Shown here one piece after another: positions 1 through 10,461 of a stretch of DNA of 64,000 bases. Every line of letters begins with the position of its first letter. Within the stretch, counting starts at the first letter, position 1. A program made the position numbers and the translations under genes. Location: assembly GCA_013368315.1 (NCBI GenBank), contig JAACJM010000032.1, positions 124,001-188,000 on the forward strand. Reading direction: 5' to 3'. The notes beneath the pieces are model-generated. The model worked only from the letters and a program-made list of their open reading frames with translations, did not search any database and was not told the DNA's origin. This DNA is from Tetrapyrgos nigripes (Eukaryota > Basidiomycota > Agaricomycetes > Agaricales > Campanellaceae).

Positions 1-140
1 CATGTTTGCGATGTACATATCCAAACAGTTATAGTACAGGAGTGTTGTATGTGGCTAGGATGTAATAAAGATAAGCTAACAGATAGATAGACAGATATGT
101 TTACATTCCCCGCATCCCGCTATATGCATATGTCCATGAC

Positions 141-1519
141 TCAGGATGAGCTCTGTTCCAACACCCGGTCTGTCAAATCCGAAACCAGAGCAAAAGCCTC
201 CAACAAGGCTGGTACCACAAACGGGTCCTTCATCTCCCTCTGCAAATCCTGCAACGCCTCCACAGCCCGCACTCGTTCAGCTTCAGCTAGTCTCCTCGTT
301 TCCTCCGACTCTCTTAATGCGTCTTCAAGCTTTCTTCGTTCTTGTTCCGCAAGTGCTTTCCCTTCTTCTAATACCCGTAACACGTCTTCAGCCGCCTTTC
401 GCCCTTCTTCAGCCGCTCTCCTCAAAGCCTCAGACTCTAGTAGTAGCTCTTCTCGAGTCTTCTTCCATCCCTCTTCTGCTAGCCGTCTTGCTTCCTCGGA
501 GTCTCGTAAAGCCTCTTCAGCCTTCTTTCGCTCATTCTCGGCCAGCCTCCTTCTTCTCTCTAGCTGCTGTAGTACATCTCCGACCTTCTTTCGCAGTTCT
601 TCACTTCCCTCCTGCGAGCTTTCAGCTCGAGAAATTTGCAAGTCAGGAGATTTTAGAGGCAACTTTAGTGGTACTTTATTCGCGCGGTCGGTAGAAGCAG
701 GAATGGCGAAAGTGGTAGGACATGTATTGGAAGTGGCAGAGATAGCACGAGGAACGGAGCGAAAGATAGCTGAGGACGGTTTTTTATTCGCACCCTCACC
801 ATCCTCAAATCCCGCTTTGCGCTTCGTACCTGCCAATGTAGCAGTAATTGGATATTGTCTAGCCAGTTCCCCGGACACGAGTGTTTTAGCAGGAGTAGGT
901 AGTGATGTCGAGCTAACGGCTAAACCCGACGAAGGTTGGACCTGTGATGTGAGAGGCCGTAGCAAGGATGATTGACCTGGAGATTTGTAGAAGGACGGAT
1001 TGGGAAGCTTCAAAAAGGATATCAGGTACGAAAGCGTACATATATGAGAGAGGACACGAACTGTATAGGGGTTGTAGACGACAGAATAGTACTCGTTGGG
1101 CGCACGAAGCTCAATTTTAGATCTAGACAGGGAATAAAAGAATCAATGCAAACGATTGGTCACTACAGGCTTTCAAGAACGTACATTGCCTTGAACTCCA
1201 GCTTACTGACGTCTACATGTTTCTGCTCGTCAGAACCGAGCTTCCTCTTCATCAGTTCCAAGAAAACCTACACAACGCCAATGAAGGTCAGCAAGGCAAC
1301 CGGGTGTCAGCCTGAGCAGAAGCAGAAACTCGCCTCTGAATAAGTACTCCAACTAAACTCGACAGAACCTTTAGAGATTTTGATCCGGTCCATGGGTGGT
1401 CTGGGAAGAGCCAAGTGCTCGAGGTCCTCTAGGAGTATTTGACGTGATGCTGGGCCTGCGCCTTTGAGGTAGGTGACCCTGACGATAATTTCATCGCCCG
1501 TGTATTTGCTGACGACCAT
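141..1519 (-). CDS. coiled-coil protein of unknown function, N-terminal exons uncertain
   Basis: The firm part is an open frame from 1142 down to the TGA at 141. After a low-complexity S/T/P-rich stretch, the last ~170 residues are a heptad-like coiled coil of repeated blocks such as EEARRLAEEGWKKTREE, ending in LEQSSS. This frame has no early ATG, and a plausible acceptor (CTGTCTAG) sits just upstream at about 1121, so the start must be in an upstream exon. A candidate first exon begins at ATG 1519 and reads MVVSKYTGDEIIVRVTYLKG, running to about 1358. A middle segment near 1190-1275 is also open. I could not phase a donor between the first two pieces cleanly, so they may belong to separate genes. 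The block structure suggests internal duplication of a charged helix. No family is recognised, and a structural or scaffold role is only a guess. Confidence 0.6.
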
Positions 1520-2158
1520 AATGTATGACGCAACCAACGGTGTGGCCTTGAGATCTTGAGTACGGTCGAGCGCAGCACTTGGTCAAGTTGCTAGTAGTAG
1601 TTGACGTTGAACGTTGAGTCATGGCCTAGTCTCTTAACAAGACTCAATTGATCATGAGCTCATAGCTCACCAAGTAGCTTATTAATAGGTCATATTGCCG
1701 GTAACTCCCAGTCCATTCACTTGCTTCTTCTATCCGTTCCATTGTTCTTTCCTTCTCATTTCTAACGAAGTCAAGCCACCCTTGGACTGCTTAGAGTTTA
1801 GAGAGAAAGACATTGAGAAGAGACCAGGAAGAAACTGGGACAACTAACGTGTAAGTATGGCCAATTTCCTTCCAACCTCCATGTCAATTTGGCTACTGCT
1901 TCCAAGTATCTCGACGATTGTATGGCCAACAACGTCTACAGCATCGAACTATGTAAGACTAGGCTCAAAGTTGATCTCTCTGCTATCCCAACTGCCACGA
2001 GCCCAGTCATTTATAAGCCATAAAATTCCTGTGAGTGGTCATTACATAACAGCCATCAAGTCTCTTTGTATCCACTATTATTACCATGTACACTAACGAC
2101 AAAACTTTTTACCTGAAACCTTCGTGCAAGTACAGCTGCAAATCTTCTGCTGACGGCC
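1520..2158. other. intergenic, no gene seen
   Basis: This region lies upstream of the coiled-coil gene and downstream of the next minus-strand gene. Short open frames here have no recognisable protein or splice context. Confidence 0.5.
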
Positions 2159-3310
2159 TCAATTTCCCGTTGTATCCCAAGTTGGCCGCCTGGTACTAGA
2201 ACGACCCCGTTGCAATACACGAGGATCAATCGTTGGTTTCGGCGCATACATCTGGTCCAATGAAGCGCCTGAAATAGGAAATGGCCCTGGAGGTTGGAGC
2301 ACTGGCACCCTATTCTGCGAGGCACCAATATGTTGCTGCTGCATCTGCGGTCTTTGATAACCCTCATACATCTGGTCTGGCAATGCGCATGGAATAGGAG
2401 CTGGCCCATGAGGTTGGAACGTTGGGATCGTACTCTGCGAGGCACCAATATGCTGCCGCTGTTGCTGCGGTCTTTGATAACCCTCATAAGAATAAAACGC
2501 TGGCAACCTAGAATAACCATGAATTCCATTGCGGGATTTTGTTGCGTCGTGGGCTACCGGTAACGTAGGAGCTTTATGCATGCGGACCGGAGAAGGATCG
2601 CGATAAACCTGATATGGCTGCTGGAGATGGTCGGAGTGATACTGGCCCAGTGGATTCTGCTGCTGCATGGGTGGTTGTGCATACATAGCCCTATGCCTCT
2701 TATTGCCATAGTAGGTTTGGTTCTGCGCCCCGGAGCCTGGGTAGAGCTGTGGCATTGGCGTTTTCCCATCATGTTCTCTAAACGAAGACGAAGTTGACCT
2801 CTTTCGGACCTGCTGCTGGTGCTCATCGGACCGGCTTCTGCTACGACTCCTGCTACACCTCTTCCCATGTATGTCTTTGGGGCGGCTCCTACTACATTTC
2901 CTCCTATCGATGTCTTTCTTCCGAGAATTCCGACCTCTAACCTTCTCTTGATTATCATCCTCATCATCTGAATCCCACTTTGCATCTAAAGGACGACGAC
3001 GAGGTTCTCCGGAACGACGACGACGAATACTCGCCGGGAGAGGAATGTCTTCGGGGACCATGGATCGCCACCATTCGTGTGGCTTGGTGTTTGAAGCATT
3101 AGCATGCGCATTAGAGACGTCTCGAGCTTGTGCTCGTGGTTGTGGTTGAGCCCGATACTGAAGAGGAGGGCCGTGTCTTGGTGGTTGTTGGGCAGTCACG
3201 GTCTGCAGCGGGTGGTACGGCATTGGATACATGTTGGGAAGACCTGTGTTCTGGCGATAGGTATTGGTGTTGTATCCAACTGGGACACTAGGATACGCGC
3301 CGTAATTCAT
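2159..3310 (-). CDS. low-complexity Gln/Pro/Arg-rich protein with RS-like stretch and two tandem repeats
   Basis: A single uninterrupted frame of about 383 residues starts at ATG 3310 (MNYGAYPSVPVGY). The upstream extension of the frame has no ATG, and a TATA-like box lies 90 bp upstream. The N-terminal third is rich in Y, P and Q. The middle (about 100-190) is strongly basic with KRCSRSRSRSRS-type runs like RS domains. The C-terminal part has two copies of a ~45-residue unit beginning YEGYQRPQ and containing QHIGASQ. No enzyme fold is visible. RS-like and prion-like composition is typical of RNA-binding or splicing-associated disordered proteins, but that is inference from composition only. 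The absence of introns is unusual for this window. Confidence 0.6.
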   Translation of the reverse strand: MNYGAYPSVPVGYNTNTYRQNTGLPNMYPMPYHPLQTVTAQQPPRHGPPLQYRAQPQPRAQARDVSNAHANASNTKPHEWWRSMVPEDIPLPASIRRRRSGEPRRRPLDAKWDSDDEDDNQEKVRGRNSRKKDIDRRKCSRSRPKDIHGKRCSRSRSRSRSDEHQQQVRKRSTSSSFREHDGKTPMPQLYPGSGAQNQTYYGNKRHRAMYAQPPMQQQNPLGQYHSDHLQQPYQVYRDPSPVRMHKAPTLPVAHDATKSRNGIHGYSRLPAFYSYEGYQRPQQQRQHIGASQSTIPTFQPHGPAPIPCALPDQMYEGYQRPQMQQQHIGASQNRVPVLQPPGPFPISGASLDQMYAPKPTIDPRVLQRGRSSTRRPTWDTTGN

Positions 3311-3399
3311 GGCGTCGGACTCTAGAAGAAGCAAATTTTCTCTCCTCGAGAGGTTGGAGTGGAGTGGAAGTAGGGATGTGTTTTATGATCCTCTCGCCC

Positions 3400-3409
3400 T
3401 TTTATATAT
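3400..3409 (-). promoter_or_regulatory. TATA-like box upstream of the 2159-3310 gene
   Basis: On the minus strand this reads TATATAAAAG, about 90 bp before the ATG at 3310. The position and sequence fit a core promoter and support that start. Confidence 0.5.
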
Positions 3410-3949
3410 GCCTCCAACTACTTCTTTGTTTTCTCAAATGGGCCATCTCATTGTTCTTGGTATGCGGCGCTTTGATATCTTTACACATGGAGTCGTAATT
3501 TTGTCCAATGGACCATGCACTTCATAGGCTGGTCAATTGTGGGTCCTATTACCCACGTAATTGTACTCCATTCGGCTGGCATCTACCTTTTCGTGTGGGA
3601 ATCGGAAACCGGCTTTAACCTGCGCTGAGACTGCAGCTCCCTACCTTCCTAGCTCTTTCCTTGCGCATTTACGTTTCTCTACATACGTTTCTAAGCCTCT
3701 AGCAAACGGAATCCAGACGTTCAAAACCAAGAATGCAATTATTACCCCATGACTGAATTGGTGGCAGCATCCGACTGTTAAATAATCTCAGATTCTCAAT
3801 CGGAAGGTCAACAGTCCGAGCCTCTCTGGGGCAGATGGCGTAGCTCCAAATCTGTTTTGCTTTCTTTGTTTTTGATTTCCTCCGGCATTCCCAGTGAGCA
3901 GTCCGGGTAGTAAATACCGCTTGACCTCCTCAAACCCTTCATTTACCAA
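3410..3949. other. intergenic, nothing recognised
   Basis: No coding signal or repeat was recognised between the promoter of the previous gene and the target duplication of the transposon at 3958. Confidence 0.5.
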
Positions 3950-4240
3950 TTCCTGCCTAGTGTTGTAAGCGGTCCGACTCGACTCCGGCTAGCCGTGGAG
4001 CCGAGCCGTATTTGGAGCGAGCCGAACCGGTCTAACGGCTCTGACTCCACGTGGCTCGACTCTGACTCGTTGCCAGCTCGAGTCGTCTTTCCTGCCACAT
4101 TTTTTACCGGTACAGCCTGCCTTTCACTACCGTGTTTTTTTGCTCTGCATCATCGCTACCAGCCGCTACCCCCTGTACACGACTCAGATAAGAAAGTTAA
4201 AGAAACAAAGCAATATATAACTTGGTAGACCGACAGACTG

Positions 4241-4475
4241 TACAGGGCCTTGCATAATTTTCTTCAGGTCGCGTCGCCGTCCACACGCACTTGTTGATTT
4301 GTATTTGTTATTCAATTCAAATTTCACGTGGAATGACGACAGCTGACATGTTGGATCTGGCCCGGAGTCTTCTCGCAAATTTCCGTTGATGGCTACCTTT
4401 TATGGGCATAAATGCAAATACAAATAAACAAGTGCGTATGGACGCGACCCGAAGAAAATTATGCAAAGCCCTGTA
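4241..4475. repeat. nested foldback MITE with TA ends
   Basis: About 65 bp at the left (from TACAGGGCCTTGCATAATTT) is repeated inverted at the right (ending AAATTATGCAAAGCCCTGTA). Read as a CAGGGC terminal repeat flanked by a TA duplication, this is Stowaway or Tc1/mariner-like. Whether TA is the target duplication or part of the repeat cannot be decided from one copy. It lies inside the hAT-like element. Confidence 0.6.
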
Positions 4476-4482
4476 GTTGCGC

Positions 4483-5026
4483 GCTAAATAAAGGCACAGT
4501 CTATGGAGCAGTTCACGATGTCACCGCTACCTTTGTACAGCTGACAAATGCTTATGTAAGTGGCTGTGCAGCGCAAATCTGAGGTCGAACCAAAAAAGTT
4601 TTTGTACCTATTTCCTCGAAATACACTGCTACACTCTACATTACTCTAAGTATGTCCTCCAAAGCCAAACAAAAAGCTGCCCAGGCACCATGAGCCACCA
4701 AAGCCCGCGAATACCGTCACCCCGCTACACCTGCAGATCCCGAACACCTTGAATCCACGCTGTCAGAACCACTATTCGACGTGTAAATCTATTATGTAAC
4801 ATGCTTAGTAATATACCATATATGGTAATGCGCAAAATCAGACTGGATGGATGCAAACTTCCCGAGCCCATATCTCAGTCAGCTTTCATCCTATTGAAAT
4901 TCTGTCTTACAGAATTGTTCTACTAGTCAAAAGCAACGTTTCTGTAAGACAAAAAAAAATTCCGGGATTTGTGCAAAGGTAGCAGCCACATCATGAACTG
5001 CTCCATACATACTGCCTTTATTTAGC
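4483..5026. repeat. second nested foldback element with ~60-bp inverted arms
   Basis: The left arm at 4483-4545 begins GCTAAATAAAGGCA. It recurs inverted at about 4963-5026, ending TGCCTTTATTTAGC, with further matches through TATGGAGCAGTTCA and GCTACCTTTG. The centre has a short broken frame, MSSKAKQKAAQAP then a stop then ATKAREYRHP, which could be a relic of a captured gene. Superfamily unknown. Confidence 0.55.
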
Positions 5027-5027
5027 C

Positions 5028-5089
5028 CTTTCTATTCAGTGCATTTTCAATTACTAACTGAGTTAATTGAAAATGCACTGAATAGAAAG
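5028..5089. repeat. perfect 26-bp inverted repeat with 10-nt loop
   Basis: Positions 5028-5053 and 5064-5089 are exact reverse complements, separated by CTAACTGAGT. The hairpin abuts the right arm of the preceding foldback element. It may be the tip of a further nested element or the product of a repair event. Confidence 0.8.
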
Positions 5090-5545
5090 AATCATACCTG
5101 TGTCATCGTCCTCTAGCTCTTTGGCTGTTGCAAACAGGCCCTTCCTCAATTGGAAGCTTTTTGCAGAGGGCTATCGAGGAAGGCTTTTGTAGTAGCTATG
5201 GAAGTGCGTGTATCAATAAGCTTTACATGCGCTTCAAAGATATAAAGACTTACATGTAAGGTGACTTTTTATTCCGTCCTTCCCAGAAGCCACTCCCGCT
5301 ACTCTCTGCTTGTCTCAGCACTAAATACATAGAACAGTGAGCAGTCAGCGTTTGCTTTGCAGGATAGACAAGACAACGATGTAACCACATGGTTGCAATC
5401 CGAAAATGACGTGACTCTTGCGGCTAGAGCCGGAGTCAGTCGGAAAGAAATGACTCCAGAGCCGAGTCAGAGCCATTATCAATAGAGCCGCTTCTAGCTG
5501 AGCCAGAGCGGACCATAGTCGAACCGTTACAACACTATTCCTGCC

Positions 5546-6772
5546 CTTTAATAGTACTATCATTATATGACACAATCGATTGACGGGTTTGCATGTGCCA
5601 TGCTGGTATGTACGTGCTGTCTGAAGCTATATCATTCATGTACTTATAGTAAACTGAACTCATCATCTCTCTTGTCTACATAACTTTCTTCCTAGAGATA
5701 GTCATGGCCAACCGGCGATTAATAATTAATCCTACAAAAACGTTACTCCTCCACACAGGACCTACCCTGACATTACTGGTCCTGCTGTCCCTCTCGAACT
5801 GTGACCAACTCCAAACACCTGATCATAACCAGGCGGTAGTGTCTCTGACTCTTCCAATGATTCTCCAGAATCCACTACACGCCCAGCATCTATTTCCCTT
5901 CGAGACACAGTGCGGGATCCAGATAAAGAATTGTATACATCTGATCTGGGTTCTGAAGGTAATGCAGCTGCCCTAGCGGTAGCATCAGGCTGAGTTGATG
6001 AGTTGATGCCACCACTGTGACTTCTGTTAGTAGAGGCATCAGTAGGCATCATACGACGTCGTTTGCCCTGAATCCTAGTGCTAGTGCTGACAGTATTGGG
6101 AGGCTGCCTAAGTCTTGATTTGGGACCAGTGGGATAGGAAGCGTGGCACCCTGAGACACAGTAATTATATAAAATCCTGGGTTGTACCTTATAAGCTCGT
6201 TTATAAAAATCATTGGATAATCCTAAGGTTGCCTTTTAATAAAAGCCTCCCCAAATAACCTAAGAGCTATGATGCATACTCAGCTGACCAGTTCTCTGGG
6301 CTGAGAGCTATGGACCTCGGTCCATGGCTCTCCAAGGCTCCTCAGATCAGCTTTGGGTTATCCCTCGGCTTTGATGGCCACATTTCCAAAATGGAAAGCT
6401 ATTACAAATTTACAAAAACTATGCAGGTTTCTGGTGTGTTGGGTTGAGCACAGACTGGGTAGCAGTATCTAGTGTATCATTATTCACACATGCAGCATGG
6501 ACATGAATGTATGCACTGGCTATCATTTTGTATGGATGGGTTACAAGGATTACATAGACCAATGAATTACAGTAGGAAAGCTGCATGCCACATGTTGTCT
6601 TCAATCAGAGGTACAGGGGTACCGGGTTGTAGTGGTAGGGTTTGTCTGAGTGAGATGAAGAGTGGGGAAAGGGTGAGGGCTGAAAAGCAAGTCATTTAGT
6701 ACTGTTGACAGCTGTGGGCGGTACAAAAATGAGGATGAAGAAAGAATAAAAATGTATCAGTTGGCACTTCCC
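5546..6772. other. non-coding stretch with a small hairpin
   Basis: No gene is supported. An imperfect 14-bp inverted repeat with a 2-nt loop lies at 6303-6332 (GAGAGCTATGGACC against GGTCCATGGCTCTC, one mismatch). The rest shows nothing recognisable. Confidence 0.4.
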
Positions 6773-7496
6773 TAATAGGTGGTTTTTGTAATTAAATGCT
6801 AGGAACTACACCCAAACACAAAACCTTATACAAATGTAAATGAGACGAGTGTTCCAAGTAGTCAGAGTACTCAAAATCCCAGTTTACTTGTACTATAAGT
6901 ACTTTTGATTGGGGTTTTTCAATGAAGTTAGCGCTTAGCACACAACACAATAAACACAAGTTTAACACCAAGGGGATCAATGAGTCCTAAATCAAACACT
7001 TGTAGGCCACAGTTGCCTTAAAATGAAACACTCTTGACACTTAATAGACCAAAGGTCAACACAAAGATCACAGTTATAACCACAAAATGTTCAATTTAAA
7101 CTCTATTATATCCAACACAATGTTTATACTCGTAGAGAGTGCAGTTAAGTTTGTTTAGAAGCTTTAGTCTGTGTTTCACGTCCTCTACTATTGCTAGTGA
7201 GATCTGATACTCTACAGTATGTGGCTTGGGTAGCTACTCGTAATATCTGGTCCTTTTATACTACTAGCAGCTACAACTATACAGTTACTTATTTCTTTTT
7301 GATGTCCGCTAAAAGGTATGTAGGGAAAATACAAAACAAATCGAAAAATCTGTTAGTGAGTTCTACCTATTTCCTCGTAAGTAAAGACTTGCTTATTAGG
7401 GTATACAAAAACTGTCCAATATTATCTAAATATTCATAGGAACTTTCTTCAGTCCCCTTTGTAAGCCATCTGGTGTTTTTGTGTACCGTCCTGGTT

Positions 7497-7508
7497 AGTG
7501 AGCATTGC
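7497..7508 (+). repeat. 12-bp target-site duplication of the LINE (left copy)
   Basis: AGTGAGCATTGC occurs here and again at 10803-10814, directly after the poly(A). The uninterrupted LTR copy on the other strand has the sequence only once at this point. The first A of the right copy cannot be told from the poly(A). Confidence 0.85.
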
Positions 7509-10461
7509 GCCCATCCCAAGGCATCTCCATGAAGATGATCCGACGCCTATACATCTCTGTGGTGATTCCGAAGATGACCTATGGCCTGGATGTATGGTAT
7601 GTACTGCCCCATCTCCCAGAAGGTGGCCGAAAACAAGTCGGATCGGTCAGTGCGCTACGTGGCTTCGAGAAAGTCCATCGACAGGCATTGCTCTCCGTCA
7701 CTGGAGCAATGAGATCAGCACCGGCAGACCTGCTTGAAACACATGCCAATCTACTCCCTATGTGTTACCTGCTTGAAAAGATATGTTACCGCTCTCTCAT
7801 TAGAATCTACTCCCTACCTGACAACCACCCTGTCAGGAAACTGGCGACCAACGCCTACCAATTTCGCAACACAATGGCTCACTCGCCCCCCCTCCGATAA
7901 TAGGCTGGCTAGTGGATAATGCTAATAGCTTCGAAGATCGAAGCTAACAACACCAAAAACACACAAACACCAATCCTGCTATATAATGCGAGGTGATCCA
8001 AAGTGGCAGAACACTCGTATAACTTGTGTAGCTTAAAGGTAAATGGCTCTAGAACCGATTGGGGAACAATAGGGGGTTCAACAATAACAATGGTCACAAT
8101 TGACAGTCTTCTTGACTTCGAGATAAACACAATAAGAGGCCAATTGCCTAGATCTTCAATAACACAATGAGGCCAATATGCCTAAGTTCAATAAACACAA
8201 TATGGGGCCAATATGCCAATGCAATCACAACAATCTTTGTCTTAGGGTGAACTAATGTTCGAGTCTTTAAAGTTTTGGGTTTTTGTAGAAATTCCTATTG
8301 ATATAAAGCTGGCCTGGGCAAGCGAGAGACCTAATCTTCTCTCGAGAGTTATCCAGAATCCGCAGCAATACACGCGAGTACTAATCTGCTTTTCTAGCTA
8401 CGAGTACTTCGTCCTTTTATACTCTAGAGGTCCTAGAACTGTACAGTAGCTAATATTATTTAAAGTCCGCAATATTATATAGTGAAACACGAGAGATTGA
8501 ATGAAAGTAACTAAGGAGAGAGATACGCGAACAGTATTTACATGAATCGTCCAATCAGAATATGTACAGAGTCCTCGCGAGAGGGCCAGGGTATATGTAG
8601 CACATGCTAGCTTCTTGGTAATGGAGGTCTAGAGCGGTACTCGTACCGGTAACCTCATTGGGTATCACATGTGAACCTCTTCCAATGCTCGCGAGCGGTC
8701 TTTCATAGGTTCCGATATCTCCATCCCTACTAGAGTCCTCTAGAGGGCCTCAGTAAGTCTCTAGATCCGTCAGAACTATCTTCTTTGGTGTCTTTAGGAG
8801 GGGTGAGGTAGATCTTGATCATTTGGCAACATCACGACGATCTTAGCTTTAGCTTGAGTAGATCTAACCAGGTTCGCGAACTATTGGAATGTCTCCGGGA
8901 TACTTCGCGAAGGCACCTATCCGAGGTTTCTCCTTGTTATCATTCATCTCCTTTAGTCTTGTATCTTATCTTCTTGAGTCTATGTCACATTGGTAATCCC
9001 ATGGATCGTGAATAGAGGTAACATGTACTTATACTGCTCGCGAGGTGGCTACTCGTGAACAAGTGCCTTGGGTATGTACGTATAAACGTATACGAGCAGT
9101 CTAGTACTTGAACATCGAACTTAGTAGCTTGAGGGACTTATGTACCATCCTCTCGAGGCTACTTATCCTTATTTTGTATTGCGCTCGCAAACATTGCCTC
9201 TAGAATCACTTTAACTGATAGATTGGGCTCGCTTCAGTCCTTATTCCCTAGTAAACAGACATAATATATCCGTATACTTGATATATGTACGCTTTTTAAC
9301 TCGTTCTAGTCGAGTTTTTGGCAGGCGTATCACCGAGCTCTATCCCAGATCTTCAACCCGCCTGCGCCATGTGATGTGGAAACCATCACGCCACTGGTTC
9401 ACCCACCAAACTACAACGTCTTGTTTGGTTGTGATATCCCAGCTGACAAAGACCAGGCATACAAGAGGGAAGAAAACAATAGGCAACACATCAATATATA
9501 CTCGGACGGCTCCAGAATTGACAGACATGCAGGTGCGGCGGCGATCCTCATAGACAGACAAAACCCAAGGGCCATCAAAGTCTTACGGTACCAACTTGGC
9601 ACACTTGCCTTGCACAACACATATGAAGCAGAAGGCATAGGTGTCATACTTGGGCTTGCTCTTCTCAGGAACTGCCTACGTGCTAACCACAACAATACCA
9701 ACATGATAGGCCTTGATGGTAAATCATTCATCGAGGCAACCTTCAACTTTAAACACAGACCCGGGCAGTATATTATTGATGAGATACATCGAGTTACTGA
9801 TGAGATCCTCACAGACACCTCTCTGCAACTACTCCTCACCTGGGTCCCCGGCCATATGGGTCTAAATGGAAATGAGCAAGCAGATGGGGAGGCAAAGAAA
9901 GCTGCACGAGGAGACACTGGTGGGACACAACTTCTCCCGCTGTTCCTCAGGGGAAGGACACTACCAGCTAGCGTATCAGCACTCAAGCAACAATTCCATG
10001 CCTCACTCATAGAGCGCTGGGAGAAAGACTTTACCAAATCCAGACGACTACAGCGTTTCTCTGCATACGAACCAAGGGGAGTACGATCTCATTTTATACA
10101 CCTGACTGACAAGCTCTCCAGAAGACAAACCAGCATTCTCGTCCAACTACACACAGGACACGTCCCCCTCAACTCACACCTCTACCGTATAAGCCGATCT
10201 GAAACCCCAAATTGCCCGAACTGCGAACTTTCTGGTCACACTGCCAAAGAGACTGTCTGACACTTCCTTCAGGACTGCCCGTCCTACTGCAAAGAGAGAC
10301 ACCAGCTTAAGAGAGAACTAGGACGAGACGGCAACTCCATGAAGACACTATTCAAAAATCCACACAACATAAAGCTACTGCTGCAGTTCATAGGTAGCAC
10401 AGAGCACCTCAAGTCAAACTTTGGTAATGTAACACCCACTGATGATGATACCGAAGAGTAA
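7509..10461 (+). pseudogene. LINE ORF2 fragment: RT C-terminus, RNase H, zinc region; broken
   Basis: 7509-7897 encodes the part after the RT palm (RRLYISVVIPKMTYGLDVWY and onward to MAHSPPLR). The frame resumes at about 9337 (ALSQIFNPPAPCDVETITPL) after an insertion. It then carries a complete RNase H domain with its four acidic positions visible: YSDGS, TYEAEG, GLDGKS and GNEQADGEAK. A CPNC..H..C zinc region follows. It is cut by TGA at 10258-10260, where family members usually have Trp, suggesting a G-to-A change. Reading continues in frame (HFLQDCPSYCKERHQL) to TAA at 10459-10461. Truncation, insertion and stop together make the copy inactive. Confidence 0.8.
7898..9332 (+). mobile_element. 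solo-LTR-like insertion inside the LINE
   Basis: This 1435-bp block interrupts the LINE reading frame between CTCCGA and CCGAGCTC, leaving CCGA on both sides (7894-7897 and 9333-9336). It begins TAATAGG and ends GCGTATCA, matching the ends of the LTR at 6773-11743 (TAATAGG...GTGTATCA). It also shares a GTCCTTTTATACT TATA-like segment and spacing with it. No internal coding sequence is present, so a solo LTR left by LTR-LTR recombination is the simplest reading. The 4-bp duplication and non-TG start are slightly atypical. Confidence 0.55.

Larger units (their letters stand above)
3958..5537. mobile_element. non-autonomous hAT-like DNA transposon with 8-bp target duplication
   Basis: The element starts TAGTGTTGTAA and ends TTACAACACTA, a perfect 11-bp terminal inverted repeat. 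It is flanked on both sides by TTCCTGCC (3950-3957 and 5538-5545). An 8-bp target duplication plus TAGnG ends is the signature of the hAT superfamily. Sub-terminal sequence on both sides is full of GAGCCGAGCC/GACTC-type motifs in inverted orientation, as expected for transposase-binding repeats. No transposase frame survives. The interior is occupied by other inverted-repeat elements, so this is a MITE-like shell rather than an autonomous copy. Confidence 0.75.

Noticed and set aside
97..975. 292-codon plus-strand open frame rich in Ser
   Set aside because: It is the antisense image of the coiled-coil coding block, whose heptads are the meaningful reading.
9411..10037. 208-codon minus-strand open frame
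   Set aside because: It is antisense to the LINE RNase H domain, which shows all four catalytic acidic residues on the plus strand.
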